A stretch of DNA of 64,000 nucleotides from Marinoscillum luteum (GCF_044005705.1 NZ_JBIPKE010000014.1:248001-312000), one strand, 5' to 3'. Positions 55,503 to 63,537 are shown, numbered from the stretch's first letter. Notes: a model not told the origin generated them from the sequence alone. Made by a program: numbers and translations.

Positions 55503-55541
55503 TGTCGGTCTAATGTTAACTGGTGTCGGTCGACTTGTTAC
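55503..55541 (-). promoter_or_regulatory. Four-hexamer operator array before the lipoprotein gene
   Basis: On the plus strand: TGTCGG (55503), TGTTAA (55514), TGTCGG (55524), TGTTAC (55536), steps of 11, 10 and 12 bases. The 10-mer GGTGTCGGTC occurs twice, exactly 21 bases apart (55501-55510 and 55522-55531). The array lies 63-101 bases upstream of the start codon. TGTTAA and TGTTAC also occur in the array before the TonB receptor gene. Confidence 0.55.
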
Positions 55542-55550
55542 GATATCATT

Positions 55551-55581
55551 AAACAAAAATGACCAGTTTTAACTGGTCATT
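55551..55581 (-). terminator. Intrinsic terminator downstream of the MoxR gene
   Basis: The 11-bp arms AATGACCAGTT (55558-55568) and AACTGGTCATT (55571-55581) are perfect complements. On the minus strand the stem is followed by TTTGTTT. It is about 75 bases past the MoxR stop. Confidence 0.8.
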
Positions 55582-55653
55582 ATGTTTGTTACGTCATTGT
55601 GAAGGGTTTCCTAAAGAATCTTCAGAAATCGCCTATTTAAGCCCTCAGGTCCA

Positions 55654-56640
55654 CTATTTGGTGATTTGAACCTTATTTAAGATTTGCCGGATGATTTCAT
55701 GGGTGGTCACCCCGTCCGCTTCGGCCTCATAATTGAGCAAAATCCTATGGTTCATCACATCATCCGCTACGGCTTTGATGTCCTCGGGGAGTACATAGTC
55801 GCGTTCGTCAAAAAAGGCCACAGCCTTAGCCGCGAGGTTTAGGTTAATAGAAGCTCGAGGTGATGCTCCAAACTGAATGTATTGCGCCTCCTGATCCAAC
55901 TTGTAATCCTTCGGATTTCTGGTTGCAAATACCAGCTCGATGATATATCGCTCAAGCGACTCAGAAAGCGCCACCTGATTGATCTCTTCCCTGATGGAGA
56001 ATATGTCTTCTTTGGATAAAATAGTATTGACCTCAGACTTAAAAGTCATGTTGGCCATCCGGCGCATCACTTCCAGTTCTTCCTCTTTGGAAGGATAATC
56101 CACATGTACCTTCAACATGAATCGATCTACCTGTGCCTCTGGAAGTGGATAAGTTCCTTCCTGATCCACCGGGTTTTGAGTGGCCAGAACCAGAAAAGGC
56201 CTGTCCAGCTTGAAAGTAGTCTCCCCGATAGAAACCGTTTTTTCCTGCATGGCCTCCAGCAAGGCCGACTGTACCTTGGCGGGTGCCCGGTTTACTTCAT
56301 CTGCAAGGATCAGGTTAGAAAAGATCGGACCTTTCTTTACTTCAAAGTCCGCTTTCTGCTGATTATAGATCATCGTACCGATAAGGTCCGCTGGCAGCAA
56401 GTCGGGTGTAAACTGGATGCGCTTGAAGTCAAGCTTCAAAACATCCGACAGGGTATTCACGGTGAGGGTCTTGGCCAGTCCCGGCACACCCTCCAGCAAT
56501 ATATGACCCTGTGTAAACAAACCTATCAATAACCTGTTGACCATGTACTCCTGCCCAACTACCACCTTACCAACCTCGCTAATTACCTGCTTGATTTTTT
56601 CCTGGTGTTCCTTCCTGAGTTCCAGATCTACTTGCTCCAT
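55654..56640 (-). CDS. MoxR-family AAA+ ATPase
   Basis: 328 residues from the ATG at 56640 (MEQVDLELRKEH); a start at 56694 would add residues unlike the family and run over the promoter. Walker A GVPGLAKT (51-58), Walker B LILADEVNRAP, sensor LATQNPVDQEGTYPLPEAQ and the lid region GASPRASINLNLAAKA identify MoxR. These ATPases usually act as chaperones with DUF58 and von Willebrand factor A proteins encoded next door; none is here, so this copy stands alone. Confidence 0.92.
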   Translation of the reverse strand: MEQVDLELRKEHQEKIKQVISEVGKVVVGQEYMVNRLLIGLFTQGHILLEGVPGLAKTLTVNTLSDVLKLDFKRIQFTPDLLPADLIGTMIYNQQKADFEVKKGPIFSNLILADEVNRAPAKVQSALLEAMQEKTVSIGETTFKLDRPFLVLATQNPVDQEGTYPLPEAQVDRFMLKVHVDYPSKEEELEVMRRMANMTFKSEVNTILSKEDIFSIREEINQVALSESLERYIIELVFATRNPKDYKLDQEAQYIQFGASPRASINLNLAAKAVAFFDERDYVLPEDIKAVADDVMNHRILLNYEAEADGVTTHEIIRQILNKVQITK

Positions 56641-56671
56641 ATTTATGATATTCAAATTTTCTTTTGGTGTG

Positions 56672-56679
56672 CAAAAATA
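56672..56679 (-). promoter_or_regulatory. Bacteroidota -7 box (TATTTTTG) for the MoxR gene
   Basis: On the minus strand TATTTTTG matches TANNTTTG, 31 bases before the chosen ATG. It supports the shorter MoxR start because it would fall within the coding region of the longer one. Confidence 0.45.
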
Positions 56680-56767
56680 AGCGGCTTTCTTCAAACTGAA
56701 AATGCCCTTTACTTGGACGGTTGTTTTATCTTGGATGTTTCGAAAAAAACGTTAAAATCGACGATCC

Positions 56768-57103
56768 ATGGACATTAACGAAAAAAAAGAAATTCGGACA
56801 GCCATTGAGGAAAAAATAGTGGAGCTGGAACAGCGCGTACGGGATCTAACTGTAGCCACTAAACCCATGGGCCTGGACAATGCAGTGGGTCGGCTGAGCA
56901 GAATGGATTACATCAATAACAAAACCATAGATGAGGCCAACCTGAGGGCGTCCGAACAAAAGCTGGAGGCGCTCAGGCGATGGCTGGACCTGATCGACAC
57001 GGAGAAGTTTGGGAAATGCAGCAGATGCGGCAATGAAATCAACCCCAAACGCCTTCTTTTCATGCCCGAAAGTACCCGATGCATTCATTGCGCCGGGAAA
57101 TAA
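56768..57103 (+). CDS. DksA/TraR-family C4 zinc-finger protein
   Basis: 111 residues: an N-terminal helical hairpin (about 1-75, EEKIVELEQRVRDL) and a C-terminal zinc finger with all four cysteines (CSRC ... CIHC, 17 residues between pairs). The tip lacks the exact DxxDxA of E. coli DksA, so its action on RNA polymerase is unproven. It is divergent from the MoxR gene and ends 1 base before the ArsO-like stop codon (tail to tail). It contrasts with the zinc-less paralogue at 366-746. Confidence 0.85.
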   Translation: MDINEKKEIRTAIEEKIVELEQRVRDLTVATKPMGLDNAVGRLSRMDYINNKTIDEANLRASEQKLEALRRWLDLIDTEKFGKCSRCGNEINPKRLLFMPESTRCIHCAGK

Positions 57104-57104
57104 T

Positions 57105-58169
57105 TTATTTTAGAAATTCCTCAATCTCAATACTGGTCGCTTTGGCAGAGCGGCCCACACCCACCACAGTGGCGGAGGCGAAACCGGTCCAGCTACCATA
57201 TCCTACCATCCACAGACCCGGCAGCTCCCGTGAGCGGGTGCCATTGGTGGGGATTTTATCGTGACGAAAGGTCACCGGCAGGTTTTTAAAAATCTGCAGG
57301 GCCGGCCGAAAGCCTGTACAGAATATAACGGAATCCAGCGGAAGCTCCCGGTGATCCTCCAGTTCCACACCATTCGTTGTAAACCTGGTGATCGAAGGAT
57401 AATGTACGAGGACGCTTCTGGAGCGAGCATCCTTTACCGAGGGCACCATGACGATGTGGCCCAGAGAAGGAGGGATGTACTCCCGGCCTCTCTTTTTAGC
57501 TTCGAAAAGCTGAGAAGCCGCATCAAACAGATACCTGCCGTCCACATGATCTGGCAAAAAATCTGGAGGATCCTTCGTGATCCAAAAAGTGTCTGCCACC
57601 CTGGACACCTCAGAAAGTATCTGAGCCCCACTGTTGCCTTCCCCTACGATACCTACCTTCTGATTTTTGAACACTGTGGACTCACGGTACTGTGCTGAGT
57701 GGATGATTTTACCTGTAAAAGTTTCACGACCCGAGATCTCAGGGATAAAGGGGTTTTCGAAAGACCCCGTAGCTCCCACCACCACCCGTGACTGATAGGT
57801 CCCTACTGAGGTCTGCAAAGTAAAAATATCCTGATGCCAGTTGATCTCTGTCACCCTGACCGGGCGGTCTATCTTTAGTTCATAACGCTTTTCATAAGAT
57901 GTCAGATAGTCCGTGATGTCCCCCTTCCCCGGATAATGTTCCGTACCTCCCGGCATTAGGGTTCCGGGCAGCGAGCTCCACTGGGCTGGTGAAAACAAGG
58001 TGATGGACGACCAGTAGTTTTGCCACGAACCACCTGGTGCTGTCTCGGCATCCAGGATAACATACCTGAGGCCGGTACGTCGCAGGTAATATGCGAGAGC
58101 CAGACCGCTCTGTCCACCTCCCACGATGATTACATCATACACTTTAATAACGTCATGCTGTTCCTTCAT
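57105..58169 (-). CDS. arsO: ArsO-type flavin-dependent monooxygenase
   Basis: 354 residues. FAD-binding GGGQSGLALAYYLRRTG near residue 17, NADP-binding GEGNSGAQILSEV near residue 174, and the third motif FCTGFRPALQ place it among flavin-containing monooxygenases. Length and gene context (arsR, ArsI-like) match ArsO proteins found in arsenic clusters, whose exact reaction is not settled. It is the last gene of the ars cluster, 233 bases after the ArsI-like gene, with a hairpin between. Confidence 0.85.
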   Translation of the reverse strand: MKEQHDVIKVYDVIIVGGGQSGLALAYYLRRTGLRYVILDAETAPGGSWQNYWSSITLFSPAQWSSLPGTLMPGGTEHYPGKGDITDYLTSYEKRYELKIDRPVRVTEINWHQDIFTLQTSVGTYQSRVVVGATGSFENPFIPEISGRETFTGKIIHSAQYRESTVFKNQKVGIVGEGNSGAQILSEVSRVADTFWITKDPPDFLPDHVDGRYLFDAASQLFEAKKRGREYIPPSLGHIVMVPSVKDARSRSVLVHYPSITRFTTNGVELEDHRELPLDSVIFCTGFRPALQIFKNLPVTFRHDKIPTNGTRSRELPGLWMVGYGSWTGFASATVVGVGRSAKATSIEIEEFLK

Positions 58170-58301
58170 TTGTCAGGATTTGGCCTACTGTTCATTACAT
58201 ATAAGATCTCTATTCAAAAGCCACCTCCCCGAGTGCTTCCCACGGCCCGGAGGTTATGGCAATCACTTCCTGAAAAGGTTAATTCGCCCACTACCAAAAC
58301 A

Positions 58302-58323
58302 ATGGGCTGCATACGCAGCCCAT
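58302..58323 (-). other. Intercistronic hairpin between the ArsI-like and ArsO genes
   Basis: ATGGGCTGC and GCAGCCCAT are perfect 9-bp arms around a 4-base loop. On the minus strand it is followed by TGTTTTGG, a poor T-tract, so it may be a leaky terminator or an mRNA-stability element setting a lower level of ArsO. The 233-base gap holds no gene; a TAGCTTTA near 58372 could be a weak -7 box. Confidence 0.5.
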
Positions 58324-58402
58324 GAGCGGAGATTCACCCCTCCACCGGGAGTTCTTGGGTGATATATACTAAAGCTATATATACCCTATTGACTCTTTTC
58401 AA

Positions 58403-58819
58403 TTAGCAACAAGCAACAGCCTGTGGTCTTTTATCATTTTTGTCTACATCCTTTTTAAAGTGGTAAACCTCCCACTCATAGCCATCCGGATCATTCACCC
58501 AAAACTTATCCTGCTGAGCGTAGCAGCAGTTTGTATTGGTCTCTTCCAATGCTATTTTAAGCTTTTTCTCAACTTCTTCTTTGCGTTTTGCGAGCTGTGT
58601 CTCATTGGCAACTCTCAGCCCCAGGTGCCCAAAATGACTGGATACCTTATCCGGAGCCTGAATAAACGAGATCACAAGACCTGGCTCGTCCAGCTCAAAT
58701 TTAGCATAGTCATTCTTCAGCTTAACAGGTTCCGCATTAAAAAGCCCTTTGTAAAAGTCTACGGTAGCTCCAATCTCAGATACGTTCAGAGCAATGTGAA
58801 ATTTGATTTGATTGTTCAT
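58403..58819 (-). CDS. arsI: ArsI/CadI-family VOC dioxygenase (C-As lyase)
   Basis: 138 residues of the vicinal-oxygen-chelate fold. Iron ligands expected in ArsI are present as H8 (FHIALNV), H65 (FGHLGL) and E117 (EWEVYHF). The vicinal cysteines that bind trivalent organoarsenicals are C98-C99 (NCCYAQ), and another CC ends the protein. ArsI cleaves the carbon-arsenic bond of methylarsenite and aromatic arsenicals; the same family is also called CadI, so metal specificity remains open. It starts 8 bases after the VOC paralogue. Confidence 0.88.
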   Translation of the reverse strand: MNNQIKFHIALNVSEIGATVDFYKGLFNAEPVKLKNDYAKFELDEPGLVISFIQAPDKVSSHFGHLGLRVANETQLAKRKEEVEKKLKIALEETNTNCCYAQQDKFWVNDPDGYEWEVYHFKKDVDKNDKRPQAVACC

Positions 58820-58827
58820 ATATGTAA

Positions 58828-59208
58828 TTATTTAGTTGTTTGTTCAAGAAAGCAGTAATCGGCAATGGAACAGTTGATCTCAACCTCTCCTTGTTTAATG
58901 ATCCATTGGTGTCCGTCCGGATCTGACACTGCGAATTGTTTGTCAAGAATTTTACATTGTGAATGCCAGTCATATTGCGAGATATATCGCTTGATCCTGG
59001 CGTACATCTCGTGGAGATGCTCCACCGAGTGTACCTCTACAGTGTGGCAACTCTTAACTTCAGGTTGTTTTCCAGTTTCGGTTAGTAGGAGCTCTTTCTT
59101 CTCCCAGGTGAAGCGGGCAGTGTCAAACGAAAGTGAAATAGGCATCCGATTAAAGAGGTTTCGATAGAAAGCCACACTATTATTAAGATTACTGATCATT
59201 AAATTCAT
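58828..59208 (-). CDS. Degenerate VOC-family paralogue of ArsI
   Basis: 126 residues from the ATG at 59208. An ATG at 59244 is possible but would lie upstream of and across the second operator. It aligns with the ArsI-like protein next to it (AFYRNLF against DFYKGLF; SDPDGHQW against NDPDGYEW). Of the three metal ligands only the middle His (SCHTVEV) is kept: the first is replaced in the MNLMIS region, and the Glu of WEVY is Ile (WII). The CC pair is reduced to one Cys. It therefore cannot be a normal iron enzyme; it may bind arsenicals or pair with ArsI. Confidence 0.72.
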   Translation of the reverse strand: MNLMISNLNNSVAFYRNLFNRMPISLSFDTARFTWEKKELLLTETGKQPEVKSCHTVEVHSVEHLHEMYARIKRYISQYDWHSQCKILDKQFAVSDPDGHQWIIKQGEVEINCSIADYCFLEQTTK

Positions 59209-59216
59209 ATCTGTAT

Positions 59217-59232
59217 ATCGCTTTATTACGAT
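59217..59232 (-). promoter_or_regulatory. Second ArsR-type operator, before the VOC gene
   Basis: ATCGCTTTATTACGAT, with flanks (ATATCGC and CGATGATG) nearly identical to the operator at 59583. It lies between the arsR stop and the VOC start codon, 8 bases before the latter. Placement supports an internal ArsR-controlled promoter. Confidence 0.65.
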
Positions 59233-59252
59233 GATGCTTCTCAAAAAAAGAG

Positions 59253-59582
59253 CTAGCAGCAGCTCTTCATCTCATCATACGTACCAAAAAACTTCTGAAA
59301 GTCTTTGCTGATTTTCTCCCACACCTCACCATCCACACAGTAGCACATAGCTGTACCTTCCACAGTACCCCTTATGATTCCCAATGATTTGAGTTCTTTC
59401 AGATGCTGGGAGATAGTCGCCTGTGCCAAACCCAGATCTTTGACCAGGTCGCTGTTGATGCACTGGTTTGATTTCAGGACATGCTGCAGGATGGCTATCC
59501 GAGCGGGATGACCAATAACCTTAGCCACGGTCGCCAGTTCGTTTTGTTCTCTTGTAAATAAATCTGTCTTTGTCACTCCCAT
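59253..59582 (-). CDS. arsR: ArsR-family metalloregulator
   Basis: 109 residues: winged helix-turn-helix with VIGHPARIAILQHVL and INSDLVKDLGLAQATISQHL. Cysteines at 41, 80, 82, 108 and 109 are candidates for arsenite or organoarsenite binding; the terminal CC is notable. It represses its own cluster until the metalloid binds. The operator copy at 59583-59598 abuts the start codon, so repression is likely autogenous. First gene of the ars cluster. Confidence 0.92.
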   Translation of the reverse strand: MGVTKTDLFTREQNELATVAKVIGHPARIAILQHVLKSNQCINSDLVKDLGLAQATISQHLKELKSLGIIRGTVEGTAMCYCVDGEVWEKISKDFQKFFGTYDEMKSCC

Positions 59583-59598
59583 ATCGCAATATTACGAT
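59583..59598 (-). promoter_or_regulatory. ArsR-type operator at the arsR start
   Basis: ATCGCAATATTACGAT is a 16-base near-perfect palindrome (14 of 16 positions), directly in front of the arsR ATG. On the minus strand it overlaps TAATATTG, a one-mismatch -7 box, so a bound repressor would block the promoter. Confidence 0.72.
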
Positions 59599-59668
59599 GA
59601 ATGTGCAATAAGGTTCCTGTTTTGACAAAAAATTTTTGGGTGGGGGTTTGATTTTGGAAGGGGTGAAA

Positions 59669-59700
59669 TAAAAAAACCCCAAAGAATGAATTCCTTGGGG
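59669..59700 (-). terminator. Intrinsic terminator of the 68-residue gene
   Basis: CCCCAAAGAAT and ATTCCTTGGGG (59677-59700) form an 11-bp stem with one mismatch and a two-base loop; seven T follow on the minus strand. It lies about 75 bases past the stop of the small gene at 59775. Confidence 0.85.
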
Positions 59701-59774
59701 CCCCAACCAGCTATAGACAAGACCGCTGCTATTGCAAACGGGCTTATTTTAAATGTTTTTATTAAATCTCTTTT

Positions 59775-59981
59775 TTAGGCTACTTGATAGCTACGTGCTT
59801 TTTCCAGTCTGGCGTTGTTCAACTGGGACACAATCTTTCTCACCAATCGTTCTTCAGATTCCTCCATTTCATACAACACCTCCATCTTCTCTCCCATTAG
59901 AGATTCGCTAATCTTCAAATCAATAGAAGATCCGTGGTTGTAATTTTCCGTTTTCGAGCTATACCAGATTAAATGTTTCAT
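59775..59981 (-). CDS. Small charged protein of unknown function
   Basis: 68 residues, no signal peptide or TM segment, acidic middle (EEMEESEERLVRKI-like helix) and basic end. The clear terminator downstream and isolated position support a real gene. It lies between arsR (same strand, downstream) and the sensor kinase (divergent). I do not recognise the family. Confidence 0.5.
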   Translation of the reverse strand: MKHLIWYSSKTENYNHGSSIDLKISESLMGEKMEVLYEMEESEERLVRKIVSQLNNARLEKARSYQVA

Positions 59982-60411
59982 GGGCGTCTTCCGAATTTTG
60001 TAGAGCTAATATGATACTTCTTGAATTTGCGATCCTGCCAAAGAGCTATAAAATCCTGCCATTTTCAAAAACCTTCGTTTTTAGCCGTTTTAGGCCGATA
60101 AAATTGTTATTTATTTTCATATTCATAGGCTAATAGATAAAATTGTCAACGAATTTATTCTCACTTTATTCGTTTCTGCCAAATATCCTCCGCCCCAAAT
60201 GGCCCTTTTACCCTATAAAAAGATTTATTATTTGGTGGCAAAGATGAAAATTCTTTCATTCAGTGTGCACTTGATAAATCATTACTCCTCATTACAACAT
60301 CAGCCATAACCTCTGGTGATTATTTTTTAATTTTTACCGATTTCTCTGCATTTCAGGCTAAATTTCTATTCCACCTTTTTTGAGTAATTTCAAAAAGTTT
60401 TCAAACCCTAG
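59982..60411. other. AT-rich intergenic region between the small gene and the sensor kinase
   Basis: 430 bases without an ORF. It probably holds the divergent promoters of both neighbours. ATCCTGCCA occurs twice in direct orientation (60032-60040 and 60053-60061), 21 bases apart, a spacing seen in LytTR- and OmpR-type operators. No RNA gene is evident. Confidence 0.45.
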
Positions 60412-63400
60412 ATGATCTGGTCAAGAGTGCTCCCATTATGTAAATCTCTTTTTTTACTTTGCTGCTGGATAGGGAGCCATGCAGTAAATGGTCAGTATTT
60501 CTCTGCTTGTGTCTATAAAAACCTAGATGGTATGGTTTCCAACCGTATCACAGAAATGGAGCAACTTCCAAATGGCGAAATCTGGTTTGCCACACAAGAT
60601 GGTATTAGCACGTATGACGGCACGGGCTGGCTGAGTTTCCCAGATTCACTGGGTATTCTGCCAATAATCGGCAAAGTGTGCCTGGAAGCTCTGTCGGATA
60701 GTTCTGTTTATGTGCTTGGTTTCAACGGGGACAAACTTTCCTTTTCCGTATATACGGATGATCGTTGGTCTCCATTAAATCTCCCACCGGAAATAGCCAG
60801 TTTACCCCTTCATTCCCGATACGTCATGGGTCACCATCTCTCGGGCCACGGCAACCGCCTGATCATTGGCACTCAAAACAAGCTCTATTTTTATTCCGAT
60901 AACCAATGGAACCTTGACCTCCTTGGCCAGAAAGACCCCGAAAGCTTTAAAATTAATAGCATCAAGACCCTCGGTGATACCGTCCTGATAGCTTCCAGCC
61001 AAGGTTTGCATCTCTATTTCAATGGATCCTTGACCACCCTTGTCGAACATGAAGAGGTCCTGGATCTGGACTACAATGAGGAAGATGATACCTTTTACTT
61101 ATTAGGTAAAGACTGGTTGGGAGTTTTATCAAGCGGGTCAGAAGAAATCACATTTCTTTTTCAGAATGAGCTCATTGGTTACCCTGATGTAGGAGCGGTG
61201 AGTAACCTTATGCATCACCGGGGTAAACTATACTATAGTTCCAACTCTCCGCTCTATCAGTATGACCTCCATAGTCATGAAAAAAGAGCAGTAATCACGG
61301 AGTACTTCGATCTGGATTATGTCTGTATGAACGCTATGGTTGACCATGAAGGCTCACTGTGGGTAGCCACACTTCGGGGAGCCTTTAAGGTGAACAACCA
61401 GGATACTTGGAATTTCAATAGTCACTTCTTACTGGAAAACGAAGTGAGTGCCATACTGGAAGATCAAAACGGAGACCTCTATTTTGGGTCAAATCTGGGA
61501 CTTAATATTGTTCGCTCAACAGGTGATATAGAAAAATATCCTTTCCCTCGGAAATTCATTCATGCCCGGGTCATGGATATGGTTTCATTCGAGGGCAATA
61601 TTTACATGGCTGGAAACACAGCGGGAGTGGTCAGGTTCAAAGATGGACAGTATGATTTTGACCTGATCAATGAGAACAGCAGGGTACTGGACCTTCAGGT
61701 ACATCAGGGAAGACTCTACGCTTCGTGTCAAAATACGATCTACAGAAAAGATGGTAATCTGTGGAGCCCGATAACCACGCCACAAAAGGATGATTATGGG
61801 ATCATCAGGAAGATGGCTTTCGATGACCAACGACAACTACTGCTCACGCAGATGGGGGTCAGCGATCTTGTGTCCGGGGAGTTCATTCAATCCGAAATCC
61901 TCAACGACAATAACATCTATACAGGCATACAATACGACGGGCAATTTCTGCTGGGTACCGCCAATGGAGTCAGAGTTTTGGAAGGCAACCAGATTGTCCA
62001 CTCTCCAATTTATGATCATTTTGATTCACCGGTTTATTCCTTTTTGGCGGATCGTGAGGGAAGACTGTGGGTAGGTACCGGCAAGGGCATCTATCTGGTG
62101 AGCCCCAATGAGGCTTACCATCTTTCCAAAACCAACGGGTTGGCCGGAAATGAAGTCAATAGAAATGCATTGGTCCTTTCTAGAAATGGCAAAATCCTTG
62201 TAGGGACAGATGAGGGAATATCCATTTATGACCCAAGAGCAATCCCTGAACTCCCGGTACCCAAAATAGAATACCTCGGTGCCACAGTAAATGGTACCCC
62301 AACCTCATCTCAAAGTTTCGACCACTCAGAAAACAATATTCGATTTCAATACCGCTCCGTCTCCTTTTACGACGAAGAGCATATTAACTATCGGTTAAAG
62401 CTGGATGGACTGGAAGACCAATGGCAGCATATTCCTTTTTACAACCAGCACACTATCCTGTACTCCAACCTGAAACCAGGAACCTATCAGTTCATGGTAC
62501 AAGCGAGAATAGGAAATGGAGGCTGGAGCCCGACAGCAACCAGCCCGGTACTGACCGTAAAGTCAGCATTCTACGACAACAGCTGGTTCAGAGTAGGGGT
62601 ACTCATCCTGGTAATTCTGCTTACTTTATTCTTAGCACGACTCAGAAGCCGTACCCTCAAATCAAGAAACGAACTCTTACAGGCTCGGGTACAGGAAAAA
62701 ACCCGAGAGCTCAAGAATCAAAACAGCCGCCTGATGAAGACCATCAAAGAGCTAAAATCTGCCCAGGGACAGCTGATCCAATCAGAAAAACTCGCCTCAA
62801 TGGGTCACCTCACTGCCGGTATTGCCCATGAACTCAACAATCCTCTCAACTACATACGTGGGGGTGCTGAGTGCATTATGAAAAATCTGGAGGAGCTCAA
62901 GCATCTGCAACTTCAGCTTCATGCCAAAGAAAGTGAACCAGCACTCCTGGCAGAATACCAGATGCTCATGGATGACAGCAATCAGCTGGCCCAATCCATT
63001 CTTAATGGCGCCTCCAAAAGCACCGACATTGTGAAAAGTCTGAGCTCCTTCACCGCAGACTCTCAAAATTTTTACTCTTTCACAGACTTGCAGAAGGAAG
63101 TAGACACCTCTCTGACATTGCTCAATAATCAGATCGGCTTTCGCATCACCATCAATAAGATGTTTGGTAATATTCCGCCTATAGAGTGCTATCCTGCCAA
63201 AATCAATCAACTCCTAGTCAACCTCCTGATGAATGCCGTGCAAGCCATAGAGCATGAAGGCGAAATCACCATCAGGTACTATAGAAAAGATGATAAGAGA
63301 ATAGGGCTGGAAATTTCGGATGACGGAGTAGGAATCCCTCAGGACTTACAAGAGCAGGTCTTTGAACCCTTCTTTACCACCAAAGATACCAACCCCGGCC

Positions 63401-63537
63401 TTGGACTGGCCATTGTGAAATCTATCGTACAGGAGCACCATGGTAGCATCAAGCTAGACTCCAAACCCGGAAAAGGGACTAAGGTGAGGATTTTTCTCCC
63501 GGTAAACCAGACAGCCCATCCGGAACTTGAACTATAG
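60412..63537 (+). CDS. Propeller-type sensor histidine kinase (Reg_prop, Y_Y_Y, HisKA, HATPase)
   Basis: 1041 residues. Signal peptide (to about residue 27); two-component-regulator propeller repeats (about 30-615; 'GEIWFATQDGISTYDG', 'GSLWVATLRGAFKVN', 'GRLWVGTGKGIYLVS'); a Y_Y_Y Ig-like domain (about 620-720); one TM helix (about 725-745); coiled coil; HisKA with H806 in GIAHELNNPLNYI; and HATPase with NAVQAIEH, DDGVGIP and GLGLAIVKS. Unlike hybrid HTCS regulators it lacks a receiver and AraC domain, so it needs a separate response regulator, and none is adjacent. The periplasmic propeller probably senses an extracellular ligand. Confidence 0.93.
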   Translation: MIWSRVLPLCKSLFLLCCWIGSHAVNGQYFSACVYKNLDGMVSNRITEMEQLPNGEIWFATQDGISTYDGTGWLSFPDSLGILPIIGKVCLEALSDSSVYVLGFNGDKLSFSVYTDDRWSPLNLPPEIASLPLHSRYVMGHHLSGHGNRLIIGTQNKLYFYSDNQWNLDLLGQKDPESFKINSIKTLGDTVLIASSQGLHLYFNGSLTTLVEHEEVLDLDYNEEDDTFYLLGKDWLGVLSSGSEEITFLFQNELIGYPDVGAVSNLMHHRGKLYYSSNSPLYQYDLHSHEKRAVITEYFDLDYVCMNAMVDHEGSLWVATLRGAFKVNNQDTWNFNSHFLLENEVSAILEDQNGDLYFGSNLGLNIVRSTGDIEKYPFPRKFIHARVMDMVSFEGNIYMAGNTAGVVRFKDGQYDFDLINENSRVLDLQVHQGRLYASCQNTIYRKDGNLWSPITTPQKDDYGIIRKMAFDDQRQLLLTQMGVSDLVSGEFIQSEILNDNNIYTGIQYDGQFLLGTANGVRVLEGNQIVHSPIYDHFDSPVYSFLADREGRLWVGTGKGIYLVSPNEAYHLSKTNGLAGNEVNRNALVLSRNGKILVGTDEGISIYDPRAIPELPVPKIEYLGATVNGTPTSSQSFDHSENNIRFQYRSVSFYDEEHINYRLKLDGLEDQWQHIPFYNQHTILYSNLKPGTYQFMVQARIGNGGWSPTATSPVLTVKSAFYDNSWFRVGVLILVILLTLFLARLRSRTLKSRNELLQARVQEKTRELKNQNSRLMKTIKELKSAQGQLIQSEKLASMGHLTAGIAHELNNPLNYIRGGAECIMKNLEELKHLQLQLHAKESEPALLAEYQMLMDDSNQLAQSILNGASKSTDIVKSLSSFTADSQNFYSFTDLQKEVDTSLTLLNNQIGFRITINKMFGNIPPIECYPAKINQLLVNLLMNAVQAIEHEGEITIRYYRKDDKRIGLEISDDGVGIPQDLQEQVFEPFFTTKDTNPGLGLAIVKSIVQEHHGSIKLDSKPGKGTKVRIFLPVNQTAHPELEL

